Part shown: in pieces, positions 1 through 11,564 of the stretch
Numbering within the stretch: position 1 is the stretch's first letter
Layout: each line of letters starts with the position of its first letter
Assembly: GCA_037693485.1 (NCBI GenBank)
Contig: CM075348.1
Location: 129,281,609 to 129,345,608 of the forward strand
From: Kitagawia praeruptora
Taxonomy: Eukaryota; Streptophyta; Magnoliopsida; Apiales; Apiaceae
Direction: 5' to 3'
Length of the DNA stretch: 64,000 nt
Position numbers and translations under genes: made by a program
The notes under the pieces: generated by a model
The model's input: only the letters and a program-made list of their open reading frames with translations
What the model was told of the DNA's origin: nothing
The model's database searches: none

Positions 1-1154
1 ATAAAACGAGACTCTAATTTCGTTTTTCTAAAATAAATTCGATCAAAAAATAAAATCCTATTTTCCTAAATTTTCCTAATTTTAATAAATACCAAATAAA
101 TATATCTAAATAAATATAATATAATATTTACTCACATATAATATATAAATTTTTTAAAATTTACAAAAACGAGCCAATTAAAATATACAAGTGCATCGCT
201 CTTAAATAAAATTTAAATAACAAGTAGAAAAATTTTATTCGAAAATTCGCGGTTATTACACCTATTGTTTTTATTTGATGCTTTTGACATCGATTAAAAA
301 TATGATTACAATTTAACATAGTTTTTTTTTCATTTCTTTTAAATTTAAATTAAAATGTTTTGTTAAACTATTTTTCTAATTTTTAATCGCATGCATACTA
401 TAAGTAATCATTGATAATAAGACTATAAATTGATAATATTGTGAAATTTTGAACTGAATTTATAATTTTTTTTATAAACATCAGTGCAATTAAATTAGTG
501 AAATATGATATATGATACATTTTCATAATCGATTTTTATATTTTGTTGCAATTTTTAATTTTAAAATATATAAATTGCGAGCCATCGCCGTTAGCAAGAT
601 AATTGTTTATATTATGTGAGTATCAAATGTTGATAAGTGCATATTTTTGCATATTTTTATTACCTATTTATTGCTTGAATTCGTATTTTAATAGATTATT
701 TTGTTGTATTTCAGGAAATTCGTGAAAAATAAAGAAATGATCAAATAAAGAAATAAAGTGCAAAGAAGGAGAAAAGATGAAGAAAAAATGCTAGAATAAA
801 AGAAGAAGAAAAAAAATAATTAAGAATTTGGAGCAAATTGGAATATTTCAAACACACCCCAAAACCTTCATTTGACTTTATATTCAGCATCGAGGCGTGA
901 TATTTCAAAAGTTGCAGGCAGAGAATCTTGAAAAAAGAAAAGATTAACAATCTTGAAAAGTGCAGCATGATTCTTATTATGACTTTGATATTGTTTTCAT
1001 ATGTAAACAAGGCAGTTAGAAATTCTATAAATAGATGCAGTGGGGTGAAGCAATTGGCTCATGTTACTTTTTCTTTCTAAGCCAGCACCTTTGAATTCAC
1101 TTTTGCTAAACCTTTTGTGTTACTACTTTTGTTTCTTGTCGATTCTTGTTTTCT
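1..1154. other. AT-rich intergenic DNA, possible LTR-like promoter
   Basis: No convincing coding region is seen. A TATA-type motif (ctataaatagatg, about 1025-1037) lies in a sequence that looks like the leader part of an LTR or promoter. I could not find a matching second LTR, so this may be a solo LTR fragment or an unrelated promoter-like sequence. Confidence 0.25.
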
Positions 1155-1166
1155 CTGCAGTCACAT

Positions 1167-1363
1167 AAACTTAGCTTACTCAGTTATAATACCACTCAAA
1201 GTGGTGTCTGAGGAGGGTAGCTGTACGCAGACCATGCCCCTATACAATAGGGAGGCTGTTTCCGAAGGACCCCCGGCCAAATACAAATACAAATGCAAAT
1301 ACAAAGAAAGGAAACTAATACAAACTAAACTCACACACACCCAGGGGTCGAACCCTTGACCTC
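1167..1363 (-). mobile_element. SINE (Au-like tail), 12-bp target duplication
   Basis: Seen: the 12-mer ctgcagtcacat directly repeats at 1155-1166 and 1364-1375 and brackets this 197-bp segment, as expected for a target-site duplication. Read on the minus strand, the segment starts near a Pol III B-box (ggttcgacccc) and continues into a body with gtctgcgtacagctaccctc, which resembles the widespread plant Au SINE. The A-box half of the tRNA head is missing or very close to the end, so the copy is probably 5'-shortened. A run of (tttgtat)n-like units separates head and body. The family name is from memory of the consensus; the duplication is direct evidence of insertion. Confidence 0.75.
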
Positions 1364-1379
1364 CTGCAGTCACATCTTA

Positions 1380-2321
1380 GTTGTAATTTAGTTACCCTAA
1401 ATTTTGTAGCCTCCATCTTGTAAACATTTTCATTTTATTAATGCAAATTTTTATCCTCTATTAATTTTTCTTGTCTTGAAATCTCGTTTATGTTGCCTTA
1501 TTTTCATTATTTTCGTAAATCCGATTAGTGGATAAAGTAGCGAAATGCTAACCACTAGGAGTTGAAATTAACGATCTTTAAATTCTTGTACTTAATTAAT
1601 AATTGTAATTATGCCCCTTTAAATTTCCATTTTATTGTGGGTTTTATTATTGTTAAATTATAGATCTAATTTTTTTGTCCTATTTTATATGTTAGTGTAA
1701 TAAAAAAAACCAAAAAAATATCAGTTTTAATTTTAGAACGTATTTTATATCTCGTTTATTTTGTTAATTCCAAAGCTAGTAATCTCTCCTCAGTTTCTTT
1801 TTATGCGAACCCATCTTCCCCTGTTTTATACAAAACCCAGCAGCTTGTTTTCTTCTCCCTTTTAAAAAACAGTCAGTCTCTCCCCATCTCTCTCTCTCTT
1901 TCCCCACAAAAACCACAGACCCCTTCTCCCCTGCTCATTTGTTTTCATTTCTATCAAAACCCAGCCTCTCCCTTTTCTTTTATTATTTCTTCGAATTACA
2001 AGATTATGAATTCCTGTTCTTTTTTTTATGTTTTCTGAGTTCCGAGTTGCTGTGATTTGCTCCGAGTTCGACTTCTGTTTTCGTTCGCTGTTGGCGAGTT
2101 CTTGTTATTGAGATGCTGTCGATTTATGCTGTGATTTCGTTCTTGAGTTCAAATTACTGTTTGATCTAGTTTGTGGGTCAAATCGCTGGTTTTTGAGTTT
2201 TAATGTTACCAAGTTGCTACAGTTTTGTGTGCTTGTTTGTTTATTGTTGATTGGTACCGAGTTGAAGGGTTTTTTAATTTTAGTCTTATGATTTCTGAGT
2301 CGCTGCTTTGTTCTTCAAAAG
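1380..2321. other. Intergenic DNA with CT-rich leader-like stretch
   Basis: No ORF of note. The stretch 1850-2000 is CT-rich with short A-rich gaps, like the 5' leader of a plant gene or an LTR R/U5 region, but no coding exon follows that I can recognise. Confidence 0.3.
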
Positions 2322-2323
2322 TA

Positions 2324-2754
2324 CTCCCTCCGTCTCTTTAAACCTTGCCCATTTGACTAAAAACACGGGTTTTAAGAAAAAGTGGGTATTGAATATTATT
2401 TGTAAGAAGTAGTTGATATTGAATATTATTTTTAAGGAGTAGTGGGTATTGAATATTGTTTTTTTGGAGTAGTGGGTGAAGTAGTGGGTATTGAATATTA
2501 TTTTTAAGGAGTAGTGGGTGGAATAGTAGGTATTGAATATTATTTTTTTGGAGTAGTGGGTAGAATAGTGGGTGTTGAATATTATTTGTAATGATTAGAG
2601 GGTGGAGTAGTGAGTATTGAATATTATTTTTAAGGAGTAGTGGGTGGAGTAGTGGGTATTGAATATTATTTTTTATGGCTTAAAATAGAAAGGAGAAGAG
2701 TATTTTGATTGTCCCGATTTAGTAAACAGGAAACGTTTTAAGAGACGGAGGGAG
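2324..2754. mobile_element. Stowaway-type MITE with internal tandem array
   Basis: Seen: terminal inverted repeats ctccctccgtctctttaaa at the left and its near-complement at the right, flanked on both sides by TA (2322-2323 and 2755-2756). This is the classic Stowaway (Tc1/mariner) signature. The interior, about 2380-2680, is a degenerate tandem repeat built on gtagtgggtattgaatatt, in units of roughly 30-60 bp. No transposase is encoded, so it is non-autonomous. Confidence 0.88.
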
Positions 2755-2756
2755 TA

Positions 2757-3850
2757 TTAAATTAGATTAAACTTCCTTTCAGAATAAATATTAAAAATTC
2801 AAAAATTCTCAAAATCCAATTATTCTAATTCGACTAAATTAAAAGTTAAGGATCGCGAAATAAACATTAGTCCCTGTAGATCGAATCTTAAAATACTAAA
2901 ACGAGATCCTGCGCTTGCGATTTTAATTGTCATATTTTTAGCACATCAAATGTAATAAATTAGCAAGATAATTTTATAAATCTTAAGTACAGCTTAAATT
3001 TTATATCATGTTCTTTAAAAACTTGCTACTCACATGGATGAGAAATGATGAGATAAACAATAGAACGATAGGGTGCCGACCCTAGCCCAGGGCTTGAGAG
3101 AGAGCTTTATTTTTTTTAGATAGAATAGTATATCGATTTAGGTAAAATTTGATATAATTGTTATTTATTATATATTATATCATTAAATATCTAATTCATA
3201 CATTTATAATAAATATTAAAGCTGCCTATATATACATATTTTTATTTATATTCACTGAATTTTGTATATTTTTCCTTTATAAAACAAATTAAATCAAATT
3301 GAACATCATTATAATTCCTAAAATCATTTAAAAAAAACAAGATCCTCTAGATTTCTTAGAATGTTTTTGTATAAATGTCTCTAAATTTTTTGTTAATCCA
3401 TTGATTTCATTTATCATGAATATCAAATTTAATAATCAAATAAGATATGGTATCAAATTAATATTCCTTCTCCTCACATTATAAATAATAAATATGTTTG
3501 ATCAACTATTGTTAGTGACCCGAATAAAATGGAGGTTCAAATTTCGTGTGACAAAAAAATGACCTTCTGGTTTTATCATAAGCTGATACTAGAGATGCGT
3601 TAAAAGGCCACAATTTTTTTTTAAGAATCGAATCCATGACCCTGGGATGACAAGAGATAAACCCATAACACTTCAGTTATCTCATCGTGCTTAGGATTTT
3701 ATATTGAACGATGATGTAAATATATGGCATTAATAAGTATATGTTGATGTCGATTACTTATTAGAGGTTGCAAATTTTTTTGATAATCTTTTTCATATAA
3801 ACGTCATGCTATTTTTTTAATCATTAGTTAATTGGATAAATAAATTAAAT
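2757..3850. other. AT-rich DNA upstream of a Helitron 3' end
   Basis: No gene recognised. It is probably the body of the Helitron whose 3' end lies at 3880-3883; I could not fix its 5' TC end. A segment near 3620-3690 has a weak tRNA-like look on the minus strand. Confidence 0.3.
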
Positions 3851-3852
3851 TT

Positions 3853-3883
3853 CCCGTGTGCGAAGCACGAGCCATATTGCTAG
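3853..3883 (+). mobile_element. Helitron 3' terminus (hairpin + CTAG)
   Basis: Seen: a short hairpin (gtgc-gaa-gcac, 3858-3868) followed after about 11 bases by ctag (3880-3883) and a T. That is the canonical Helitron 3' end, a hairpin upstream of CTRR with insertion before T. It is a different family from the termini at 28081-28084 and 31137-31140 because the stem differs. Confidence 0.6.
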
Positions 3884-3884
3884 T

Positions 3885-5571
3885 ACTACGAGAAAAGGAA
3901 CAAATCACCAAAATACACCATTTTTAGGAACCCACTGCCCAAAATACCTGTAAGCGCTAAGGACCGATCAAAATACCCGCTAAATACGCTTGTTGGATTT
4001 GCGTATTCATTTTCAGAGCTCAAAACGCATGTCCAACATACGTGTTCCTTAATTTTTTTTTTTTAAGCTTTACGCATCACAAAAATACGTATACAATATA
4101 AAACACTACCCTTGTTTCTTTAGGCCCTATGAAGAAGCTTTCTAAATACACGCATTACTATAATGCGTAGACCAAATTTTCTTTTTTTTTTAAATAAAAA
4201 ATATAAACTATACGCATAGTAATTATGTGTGGCTTGATTCTTAAAAAAAAAAAAGGAAGACTATGCATGCTGGTTGCGTGTATGGGGCAGCGCATGTTGT
4301 ACATGCGTATATGGTGGGTATTTTGGACGGAAGTTCACGCATATGGATATTTTGGTTAGCTAGTTTGAAAATGGGGGTATTTGGGGGATTCACCCTGAGA
4401 AAAGTTCTATGAAAATTATCATTTTATTGGAGATTGTAAAGATGCTTTCTATTCAAAATATTATAAAATTTAATATTTTGCAAAGCGTGTTACATAAAAA
4501 TCATTATTTTGTTAAAATTTTAAAATCATGTATGTTCCGCAAGCAAAATATGTTTGTTTTGCTGCAAACATAACGTAATTTGTATAACAATTCGTTTTAT
4601 AATATTTTATTAACAAACCATGCATGATTTTCAAAATTTTCAATGAAATAGTGATAAACATAAAACATGTTTTGTAAACACATATAATCTCTTAGGTCTC
4701 CGATAAAACAACAATTACCATAGAAGCTAACTTTGTATACTATAATTTAGAATAAATTTTAATTTATTGGCCTATGGTTTAATTTTTTTGTGGGATGATC
4801 ATCATAATATTTAGAACAATATTAAATTAAGTAATTTGATATCCGAACTTAATTATATCCTATATATAGGAGTAAGGGAGTTCGGTGGTATGGTATGGTC
4901 GTATGATTGTTAGGTATGAAATAATAAAATCTGAATTATAATTATTGGTATTATCTCGCTAATAATAAATTTTGGTAATTTGTCACATAAATTCTAAATG
5001 AGATACACTCCTATATATAACTCCTATATATAACTGGAGTAAGAAGCTACCTATAGAAAAACGTACTAGAGATTAGTAATACAATAAATCTTATAAATAA
5101 TTAAAAAATAACATATCATTTTCTCCCTACATGAAATGTAAATATATAAGAAAAAAATAAAATAATGTATCATTACAACAAAAAGTATAACAAGCAGAGT
5201 AAACAAAGTGTAACAAAAATTTCCTAATCCAAAAATATATTTTTTACAAAACAAGAATTGATATTTAATTACAAAGGAAAAAAATGTTTTTCAAAATGTA
5301 TCCAAAAATAAATTGGTAAACTAAAACTTTAAAAATGTTATAAAAAACATTTAATAATTAGAAATGACATCAAAATTTACCAAAATATATTTTACAAAAT
5401 AAATGCTAATTTTAAATCAATACTAAATTTAGTAAACTAAAATTCACAAAAAAATTATTGTAATGCACATAGAACAAAAAATTAACTAAGAAAAAATGTA
5501 ACACATATAACAAGTTATTTATAGAAAAAAGCTATTTTTTATAACACATAATATCATAAGAGAGTAATGTT
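3885..5571. other. Intergenic DNA with degenerate repeat
   Basis: The part 3900-4400 has imperfectly inverted ends (caaaatacaccattttt near the left, a related complement near 4365) and several repeats of an acgcat-containing motif. It is probably an old non-autonomous element. The rest is AT-rich with no recognisable gene; the short ORFs here are low-complexity. Confidence 0.3.
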
Positions 5572-5724
5572 CCTGACGTTACCTCAGGTTACTTACCTGA
5601 GGTTTTAGTATAATTTTTTAAGGGTAGTTTTGTAATAATTGAACATGGCCTCCTGTATTTACAAAAATAACCCTTGTTTTGTTTTTTTAATAACCTCGGG
5701 AAACTTACCTCAGGTAACCTCAGG
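5572..5724. mobile_element. Small inverted-repeat MITE (cctgaggtaa type)
   Basis: Seen: the ends are imperfect inverted repeats of about 33 bp made of repeated ttacctcagg/cctgaggtaa units, with a second inner inverted pair (aagggtagttttgt against acaaaaataaccctt). The terminal motif resembles that of the large foldback element at 59654-62450, so the two may belong to one family. No coding capacity. Confidence 0.6.
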
Positions 5725-5934
5725 AAAAGCAAGCCGATGAAAAGCAAGCCCATATCATAAACATACGGAAACAAATTTAATAAATTTAAACAACAAAAAT
5801 AATATTCAAACATAATAAAATATTTAATATCAATAGAAATTTTCAAAAGTGTTCAGAACACTCAGAAAAATCCCTACCAAACATAAATATATGCAATACG
5901 CGAACAAAAACTCTAAACAATTTTTAGATAATTA

Positions 5935-6756
5935 CAGTAGAACCTCGATAAATGAATGTTCGATAAATGAATAACCTCGTCTAATGAATAAATTTCTTCG
6001 GTCCCAACTTGGTACAATGGCCTTAACGAATAACCTCGCTTAATGCATTAACGAATAAATACAAATGAAGTTTTTATAGGCCCTATGTAAATATAAATGA
6101 ATAATCACTATATTTCAAATAATGTATTTTTATTTATATAATATATCATGAATACATTTCATCCAATGACTAATTTTCAAACACATTAATAAGTCATATT
6201 TTTTCGAAAAAGCCTTCAAAGTTGATTGTTTCTTTCCTCCCCAAAATGCATCTGATCCTTGATTTTGTGTAAAGCATGCACCACTTCTGGAATATTTTGA
6301 TCATGTAATTTTGTATAGTGACAATAGCTTTAAAAGCTTCTCTTGAGGACAATTATGGTATAATGATTCAGGATTATTTGCCTCATCACGTAGTACAGCT
6401 TCAATGATTTCTTCGTCTGTAGGAGATTCCATAACCGCATTATCCTCTTCAGGAGATTCCATAATCGCATTATCCTCTTCAGGATAGTTCAGAAGATGTT
6501 CAACATCATCACATTTCTATAGCTCAATTTTGAAAGAAGTTTAGTTAAATCTTGGATCTTGCTCTCTACTTCACGAACATCAACTTGTTATGATTGAATT
6601 TTACAGTGGCGAAAAAGTTTAAAACTATCATCTAAATGAATTATTATTCATTTATCGATAAATAAATATTATATTCATTAATCGATAAATAAATAATCTC
6701 GCCAAATGAATATTTTTTTTTGGTCCCAAAGGTATTCATTTATTGAGATTCTACTG
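5935..6756 (-). mobile_element. pogo/Lemi-like DNA transposon, internally deleted
   Basis: Seen: inverted ends cagtagaacctcgataaat and its near-complement, each flanked by TA (5933-5934, 6757-6758). These termini match the plant Emigrant/Lemi (pogo) group as I know it. The minus strand of 6170-6560 holds a decayed reading frame with acidic repeats (PEEDNAIMESPEEDNAVMES) followed by DEEIIEAVL, resembling the C-terminal tail of Tigger/jerky-type transposases. At about 820 bp it lacks room for the DDE core, so it is a deletion derivative. Confidence 0.72.
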
Positions 6757-6758
6757 TA

Positions 6759-7472
6759 CATGTATGTTAATATACTTAACACAAAAATAAAAAAAGAACA
6801 TATTTCAAATATGTCTTATATAATCTAATACTTTAAAAACAAGATACCCCAAAATAATGAAATATAAAAAAAAAATTAGGCTAAATTTTATAATATCATT
6901 TACAAAAATAACAACTATCACATGAAGGTCTTTGAAGAAAAATATTAACTAATAAATATTATAAAATATTTGCTTATAAGTTATACAAATCATATATTAA
7001 AAAATGCAATTTTATTGAAAAACCATATTTTCATTTGGTTATATAATTTTTTACAAAAATTGTAGATATACTACTACATTTGTAAATAAATTAAAATAAA
7101 ATTCTAAAAACAAAAAATTAATACTTATTGAATTAAAATATTATACAATAAGAAAAACTTTACATTTAATAAATTAAAAATTACAAAAATGTAAATTTCA
7201 TCAACAATAAAATTTAAACTAGATTTAAGATAATAAAATACAAAACAATAAATTAATTAATTACTATAATAAATTAACGTATCTCTGTTATTATTTTAGT
7301 ATATATGTAATTACAATATATATATATATATAATTTTACTTAAAGTAAAAAATTAAATTTAAAATAATAAAAGACATACTTTGAAAAAGACATTACTAAC
7401 AAAAATATTAAAAATATTACTAAAACAACCGTGCATTGCATTATTTATACCAGTATTTTAAAATTAGGAAAA
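6759..7472. other. AT-rich intergenic DNA
   Basis: Long A- and T-rich stretches and a short (ta)n run near 7317-7332. No gene or repeat end recognised. Confidence 0.5.
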
Positions 7473-7654
7473 TGTTAACCACAGCCCTTAGGGCTATGGT
7501 TAAGGTGTTATGTGGTAGTTTTTAATTGTCTTAAGATTGTGCCCCACTTGCAAAAAAGTATGTGCCCCCATGCATTCACATAAATCATCCAATAAAAATC
7601 CACCACATAGCAAAAATTAATCCTTAAACATAGCCCTAAGGGCTGTTGTTAACA
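7473..7654. mobile_element. Short MITE with 32-bp inverted ends
   Basis: Seen: the left end tgttaaccacagccctta (7473 onward) is the near-complement of the right end (7623-7654) over about 32 bp. The interior has a second inverted pair around ctatgtggt/accacatag. I could not settle the target duplication, so the superfamily is undecided. Confidence 0.7.
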
Positions 7655-7859
7655 GGACCCTTAAAATTAATATAGGACCTTCTGTCATATCCGTTTAACT
7701 CTATTAGATGAGTTGGGGACATTTTTATCCATCTTTCAAAATACTAGTCCACTTTTTTAATCCTGTAACTCATTAATAAATTTATATTATTATATAAAAA
7801 TCAAAATATTAAAAGTTTGGTTGTACGGTATCTATTAATTTTACTTATTTTAAATTAAT

Positions 7860-8165
7860 TATCCTTGGATAATTACTTATTGTTAATAATAACTAATAAA
7901 TTTTTTTTTAAGTAAAACATGTCATCTTTCCTATTTTTCAATAACAAATCAATTTCACTTTTCATGCAGAATTTATATTATATCTAACTAAAAATTTTCA
8001 ACTAATCAATTTCTTTTTTAAATAAAACATGTTACCTTTTCTATTTTTCAATAACTAATCAATTTTTTTCATGTATAATACATTATCTTTTATATTTTAT
8101 TTACCTAAATTTTTACTTTTCTAAAAAACACTATAAGCAGTTCTATTTAATAAAATAAAATATTA
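7860..8165. repeat. AT-rich tandem repeat, left part
   Basis: Units of roughly 110 bp carry a common core (taaaacatgt...cctatttttcaataac). The same repeat continues at 15540-15785 after the LTR element and at 17866-17960 after the LINE, showing that both elements inserted into one pre-existing array. Confidence 0.65.
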
Positions 8166-8170
8166 CAAGT

Positions 8171-8686
8171 TGATATGGGCTAAAAATAAGCCCTAAAAAC
8201 ACATTTAATGTGGCATTAATTAGACCCGGAATGGTCCAAACGTGGGGCCCACCAGGTGGGCCCAAACCCTATTTAAAATATTAATTTCGTAATTAATATT
8301 AGGGATAATAAACAGCTCAGCAATAAGTGTCAGATAAGAACATTATCTCTACAAGGAGTAGCCTCCAAGGCATACACTCATACAAGGAAACAGACTCCTA
8401 CAAGGAAGGGGTCTAGAACTTTCCTCGAGGTTGACTTACCCACCAAGTCACCTAACCCTACCATAACTCTAAGGCTTCTCAGCCTATATAAAGGGTCAGA
8501 CCCCTCACCCTAGAACTACGTTTTATTGGCTTGATTCTCTTAATACAGAGATACGTAGGCATTCTGTGAGGACCGTTTAAGTCTCGAACGCAGAAGCAGC
8601 CATTAAAGCACGAAGCTCATACACCCTAGCATTAAATACATCAAACCCTAGCCTTAATCTAATAACCTAGTTTTTATTCCACAACA
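8171..8686 (+). repeat. 5' LTR of gypsy-like element
   Basis: Begins tgatatgggct and ends ccacaaca. A TATA-like tatataaagggtc lies near 8485, a plausible core promoter driving the downstream gag ORF. Identical to the 3' LTR except for about three bases. Confidence 0.95.
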
Positions 8687-8688
8687 TT

Positions 8689-8706
8689 TGGCGCCGTCTG
8701 TGGGAA
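8689..8706 (+). other. Primer-binding site
   Basis: tggcgccgtctgtggga starts two bases after the LTR. It shares the tggcgccg start with plant PBSs for tRNA-Asp-like primers but diverges after that, so I do not name the tRNA. Confidence 0.75.
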
Positions 8707-8719
8707 GAAGACATCAACC

Positions 8720-11380
8720 ATGGTTCAAACACGAAGAACTGTACCAAGCACTACGGAGCCAATTGCTACCGAGGCTCTACCTCTTAGCTCTGCTCCGCCC
8801 CATACTGAACGAGTACTTCCGACATCTGAGCAAGTACCTCCGACATCCGGGACTATCGTTCCGTATCAAGTTTCTCAACCCCTAGGGACGACTACCCATG
8901 TTGAGAGTACGCTACCTCCGATCGTCCACACAATTCCAGGGACTAACCCCCGCCAGGTGGGGATTTCCTCCTTGAGTGTAGACCCCAACCCTACACGAGG
9001 GGTTCAGATCCACACTACGGATCTCCCCGTAAGTACCAGTCCAATGTACGGGATGCCTAACTACGGAGCTGGATCAAGTGGTCATGCCCTGTATATTCGA
9101 GATCGAGATTATCGCGATTTTTCTGGTCCTTATACGGATGAATCATCTTCTGACGATGATTACGAGCGTGATGAAGCTCCAAGGAGGCGACGTGCAAGTA
9201 AAGAACCTATGGGGAGAACTCGAACTACTCATGATGGACTCCCTTCAACAGCTGCTGAGAGGATTAAGGCTTATGAAGCCGAGATCTTAAGATTAAAAGA
9301 AGATATGGCCAGGGAACAAGCCAGAACAAATCAGACTTTACCACCTCCAACATCAGGTTCGATTCCCTTTATAGATCTGGAGAGGCCTTCGAGAAGGCAA
9401 AGGAGGGCCACCGCCCCAACTGGAAGAACAACGAGGGTGGATACCCCCAAGAGCAACCCCAAGGATCTGATGCCACTTGGAGACCCTGATGATCCCACAC
9501 CTCCGTTTACTGAGGACGTGATGAATGCTCGTATCTCAAAGAAATTTAAGATGCCAACAATTAAAGCTTATGATGGAATGGGTGATCCTACAAACCACGT
9601 TAGAACATTCTCAAACGCACTGCTGTTGCAGCCTGCAAGCGACGCTTTGAAGTTTAGGGCATTCCCTCAAACTTTATCAGGCATGGCTCAAAGATGGTAT
9701 AGTCGGCTTCCTGCAAACTCGATTGGTTCCTTTAAGGAGTTGAGTGCTGCTTTCATTAGTCAGTTTATCAGCGGAAGAACGCATGAGAAAAGCTCTGCAT
9801 CTCTTATGTATGTGGTACAAGGGAAGAACGAAAGTCTGAGAGACTATCTTAAGAGGTTCACCAAGGAGACTCTGAACATCACTGATCTGGACAATAAGGT
9901 TGCAATGGTAGCCTTGGAGCATGGTACCACCGACCTATACTTTAAGAGATCATTGGCAAAGCATCCCCCGGAGAACATGGATGAGCTCCAACGAAGGGCT
10001 AATAAGTACATTAAGGCTGAGGATAACATGAAGAAGGAAGCCACGTTGGGCAATGGAGGCAACGGGAACTCCAAGAAGCGAAAGCAAGACCAGGAGTATG
10101 ATGACCAGGAATATGATGCTAGGGACAAGTATCCCCGAACTAGTGAGGACTCCGACTCTGCCCCTAAGAAGAGCCAAGGACCAAGGTTCACTGAGTATGC
10201 AAGGTTGAACACTCCCAGGAGTCGAATCCTATTGGACATTGAGAAGGATAAGGATTTCCGATGGCCGAAGCCACTCAGGGGTGATCCCACAAAGAGGAAC
10301 AAAAATCAGTATTGCAGATTCCACAAGGATGTAGGGCATGACACTGATGATTGTAAGCAACTCAAAGATGAGATCGAGTTCTTGATCCGTAAAGGGAAGT
10401 TGGGCCACTTCACTAAGGGTGAAGATCGTGGTAATCAGAGAAGAGAGTATGATAGGAACAACGACGATCGGGATCGCACCCCACAGCCCCGAGGGCCAGT
10501 GATCAACATGATCTCAGGAGGCCCGACTGCGGCCGGGACGACTAGGAACTCTCGGAAGGCTTATGCCCGAGAAGTGATGCATATTGTCGGAGAGACACCA
10601 AAGCGTGCAAAAATCGAAGTAACAATCGAATTTGATGATTCAGACCTTGAAGGGGTGAAGTTCCCCCACGATGACCCGCTGGTCATAACACCCATGATTG
10701 GGAATTCAGAGGTGAAGCGAGTCTTGATAGACAATGGAGCTTCAGTGGACATTTTGTTCTATGATGCATTCGTGAAAATGGGATACAACGACTCTCAGTT
10801 GACCCTATCTAACATGCCTATATATGGATTCAGCGGAGTAGAGTCTAAAGTTGAGGGAACTATTCTGTTGCCCGTCACCATCGGACAGAAGCCAACAGAG
10901 GCCACTCAGATGCTGAACTTTTTGGTTATCAAAGCATCTTCCACCTACAATGCCATCCTCGGGAGGACTGGACTCCATGCTTTTAAGGCTGTGGCCTCAA
11001 CCTATCACATGAAGATCAAGTTCCCAACCAGGAATGGTGTAGGAGAACAAAAAGGTGACCAGAAAATGGCTAGGAGCTGTTATGTAGCCGCGTTAAGGCC
11101 TGATGGAGTCGGGGGGGGGGGGCAGGTCCTTCCGATTGAAGACATGGACGTTTGTAGTGATAAGGAACATCAAGAAAGGCCAGCAGAGGACATCACACAT
11201 AAACCTCGGATAGCCATTAAGGCTAAGGCGTCAACTGACTTCGTGGTTGAATGCATCATTGGCAACCAAGAAATCGAGGGGCAGGAGATTGTACCCCAAG
11301 CTGTAAGTGAACTTCAGAATAAGAATGAGGTGACCAGAAGGAGTAGTGAGTGCTCTATTTTATTGGAGCATCAAAAATAA
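8720..11380 (+). CDS. Gag-protease polyprotein with fused RNase H fragment
   Basis: An 886-aa ORF opening 15 bases after the PBS. Seen in order: a low-complexity Pro/Ser/Thr N-terminus (about 1-150); an acidic and basic stretch with a short coiled coil (about 180-205, AYEAEILRLKEDMA); a retrotrans_gag domain (about 270-390, with AQRWYSRLP); a charged linker; a knuckle of the type CRFHKDVGHDTDDC (about 532-546); a retroviral-type aspartic protease with the active triad in VLIDNGASVDIL (about 667-678) and the second ILGRTGLHA motif (about 757). The tail from about 828 (KPRIAIKAKASTDFVVE) is not protease but matches the connection before RNase H in gypsy pol. An internal deletion has therefore joined protease to RNase H and removed the reverse transcriptase. 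Gag packages element RNA and the protease matures it. A run of 12 G near 11111 lies in frame and would be prone to slippage. Confidence 0.9.
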   Translation: MVQTRRTVPSTTEPIATEALPLSSAPPHTERVLPTSEQVPPTSGTIVPYQVSQPLGTTTHVESTLPPIVHTIPGTNPRQVGISSLSVDPNPTRGVQIHTTDLPVSTSPMYGMPNYGAGSSGHALYIRDRDYRDFSGPYTDESSSDDDYERDEAPRRRRASKEPMGRTRTTHDGLPSTAAERIKAYEAEILRLKEDMAREQARTNQTLPPPTSGSIPFIDLERPSRRQRRATAPTGRTTRVDTPKSNPKDLMPLGDPDDPTPPFTEDVMNARISKKFKMPTIKAYDGMGDPTNHVRTFSNALLLQPASDALKFRAFPQTLSGMAQRWYSRLPANSIGSFKELSAAFISQFISGRTHEKSSASLMYVVQGKNESLRDYLKRFTKETLNITDLDNKVAMVALEHGTTDLYFKRSLAKHPPENMDELQRRANKYIKAEDNMKKEATLGNGGNGNSKKRKQDQEYDDQEYDARDKYPRTSEDSDSAPKKSQGPRFTEYARLNTPRSRILLDIEKDKDFRWPKPLRGDPTKRNKNQYCRFHKDVGHDTDDCKQLKDEIEFLIRKGKLGHFTKGEDRGNQRREYDRNNDDRDRTPQPRGPVINMISGGPTAAGTTRNSRKAYAREVMHIVGETPKRAKIEVTIEFDDSDLEGVKFPHDDPLVITPMIGNSEVKRVLIDNGASVDILFYDAFVKMGYNDSQLTLSNMPIYGFSGVESKVEGTILLPVTIGQKPTEATQMLNFLVIKASSTYNAILGRTGLHAFKAVASTYHMKIKFPTRNGVGEQKGDQKMARSCYVAALRPDGVGGGGQVLPIEDMDVCSDKEHQERPAEDITHKPRIAIKAKASTDFVVECIIGNQEIEGQEIVPQAVSELQNKNEVTRRSSECSILLEHQK

Positions 11381-11564
11381 AATCAAGTGGTGCAAGCCTA
11401 GTCTTGCAAAGCCCCGATGGGTTCAAATTATCCTAGTAGTTTTTAGCTTCATATTTTATCTAGTAGAAGTAGAAATAAGGTTCGATAAAACCATCGCAGA
11501 GCATGTTGCTCCGAGTAGGACAGTAGTATTCTATGTAAGGGTTGAACCCATCTCAAGTTATTAA
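11346..11564 (+). pseudogene. RNase H N-terminal fragment, first copy
   Basis: After the gag stop, a reading frame continues with KNKIKWCKPSLAKPRW, the decayed start of a gypsy RNase H. It is related to the segment at 12555-12630, so the region 11195-11420 and the region 12360-12620 are duplicates of one ancestral pol segment. Confidence 0.55.

Noticed and set aside
1117..1373. Two short ORFs across the SINE
   Set aside because: They cross the insertion boundary of a SINE and have no protein-like features.
3900..4400. A MITE with terminal inverted repeats
   Set aside because: The ends match too imperfectly and no target duplication was found, so it is left as an undefined repeat.
9677..10752. 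Minus-strand ORFs opposite the gag gene, up to 152 codons
   Set aside because: Antisense shadows of the 886-aa gag-protease frame.
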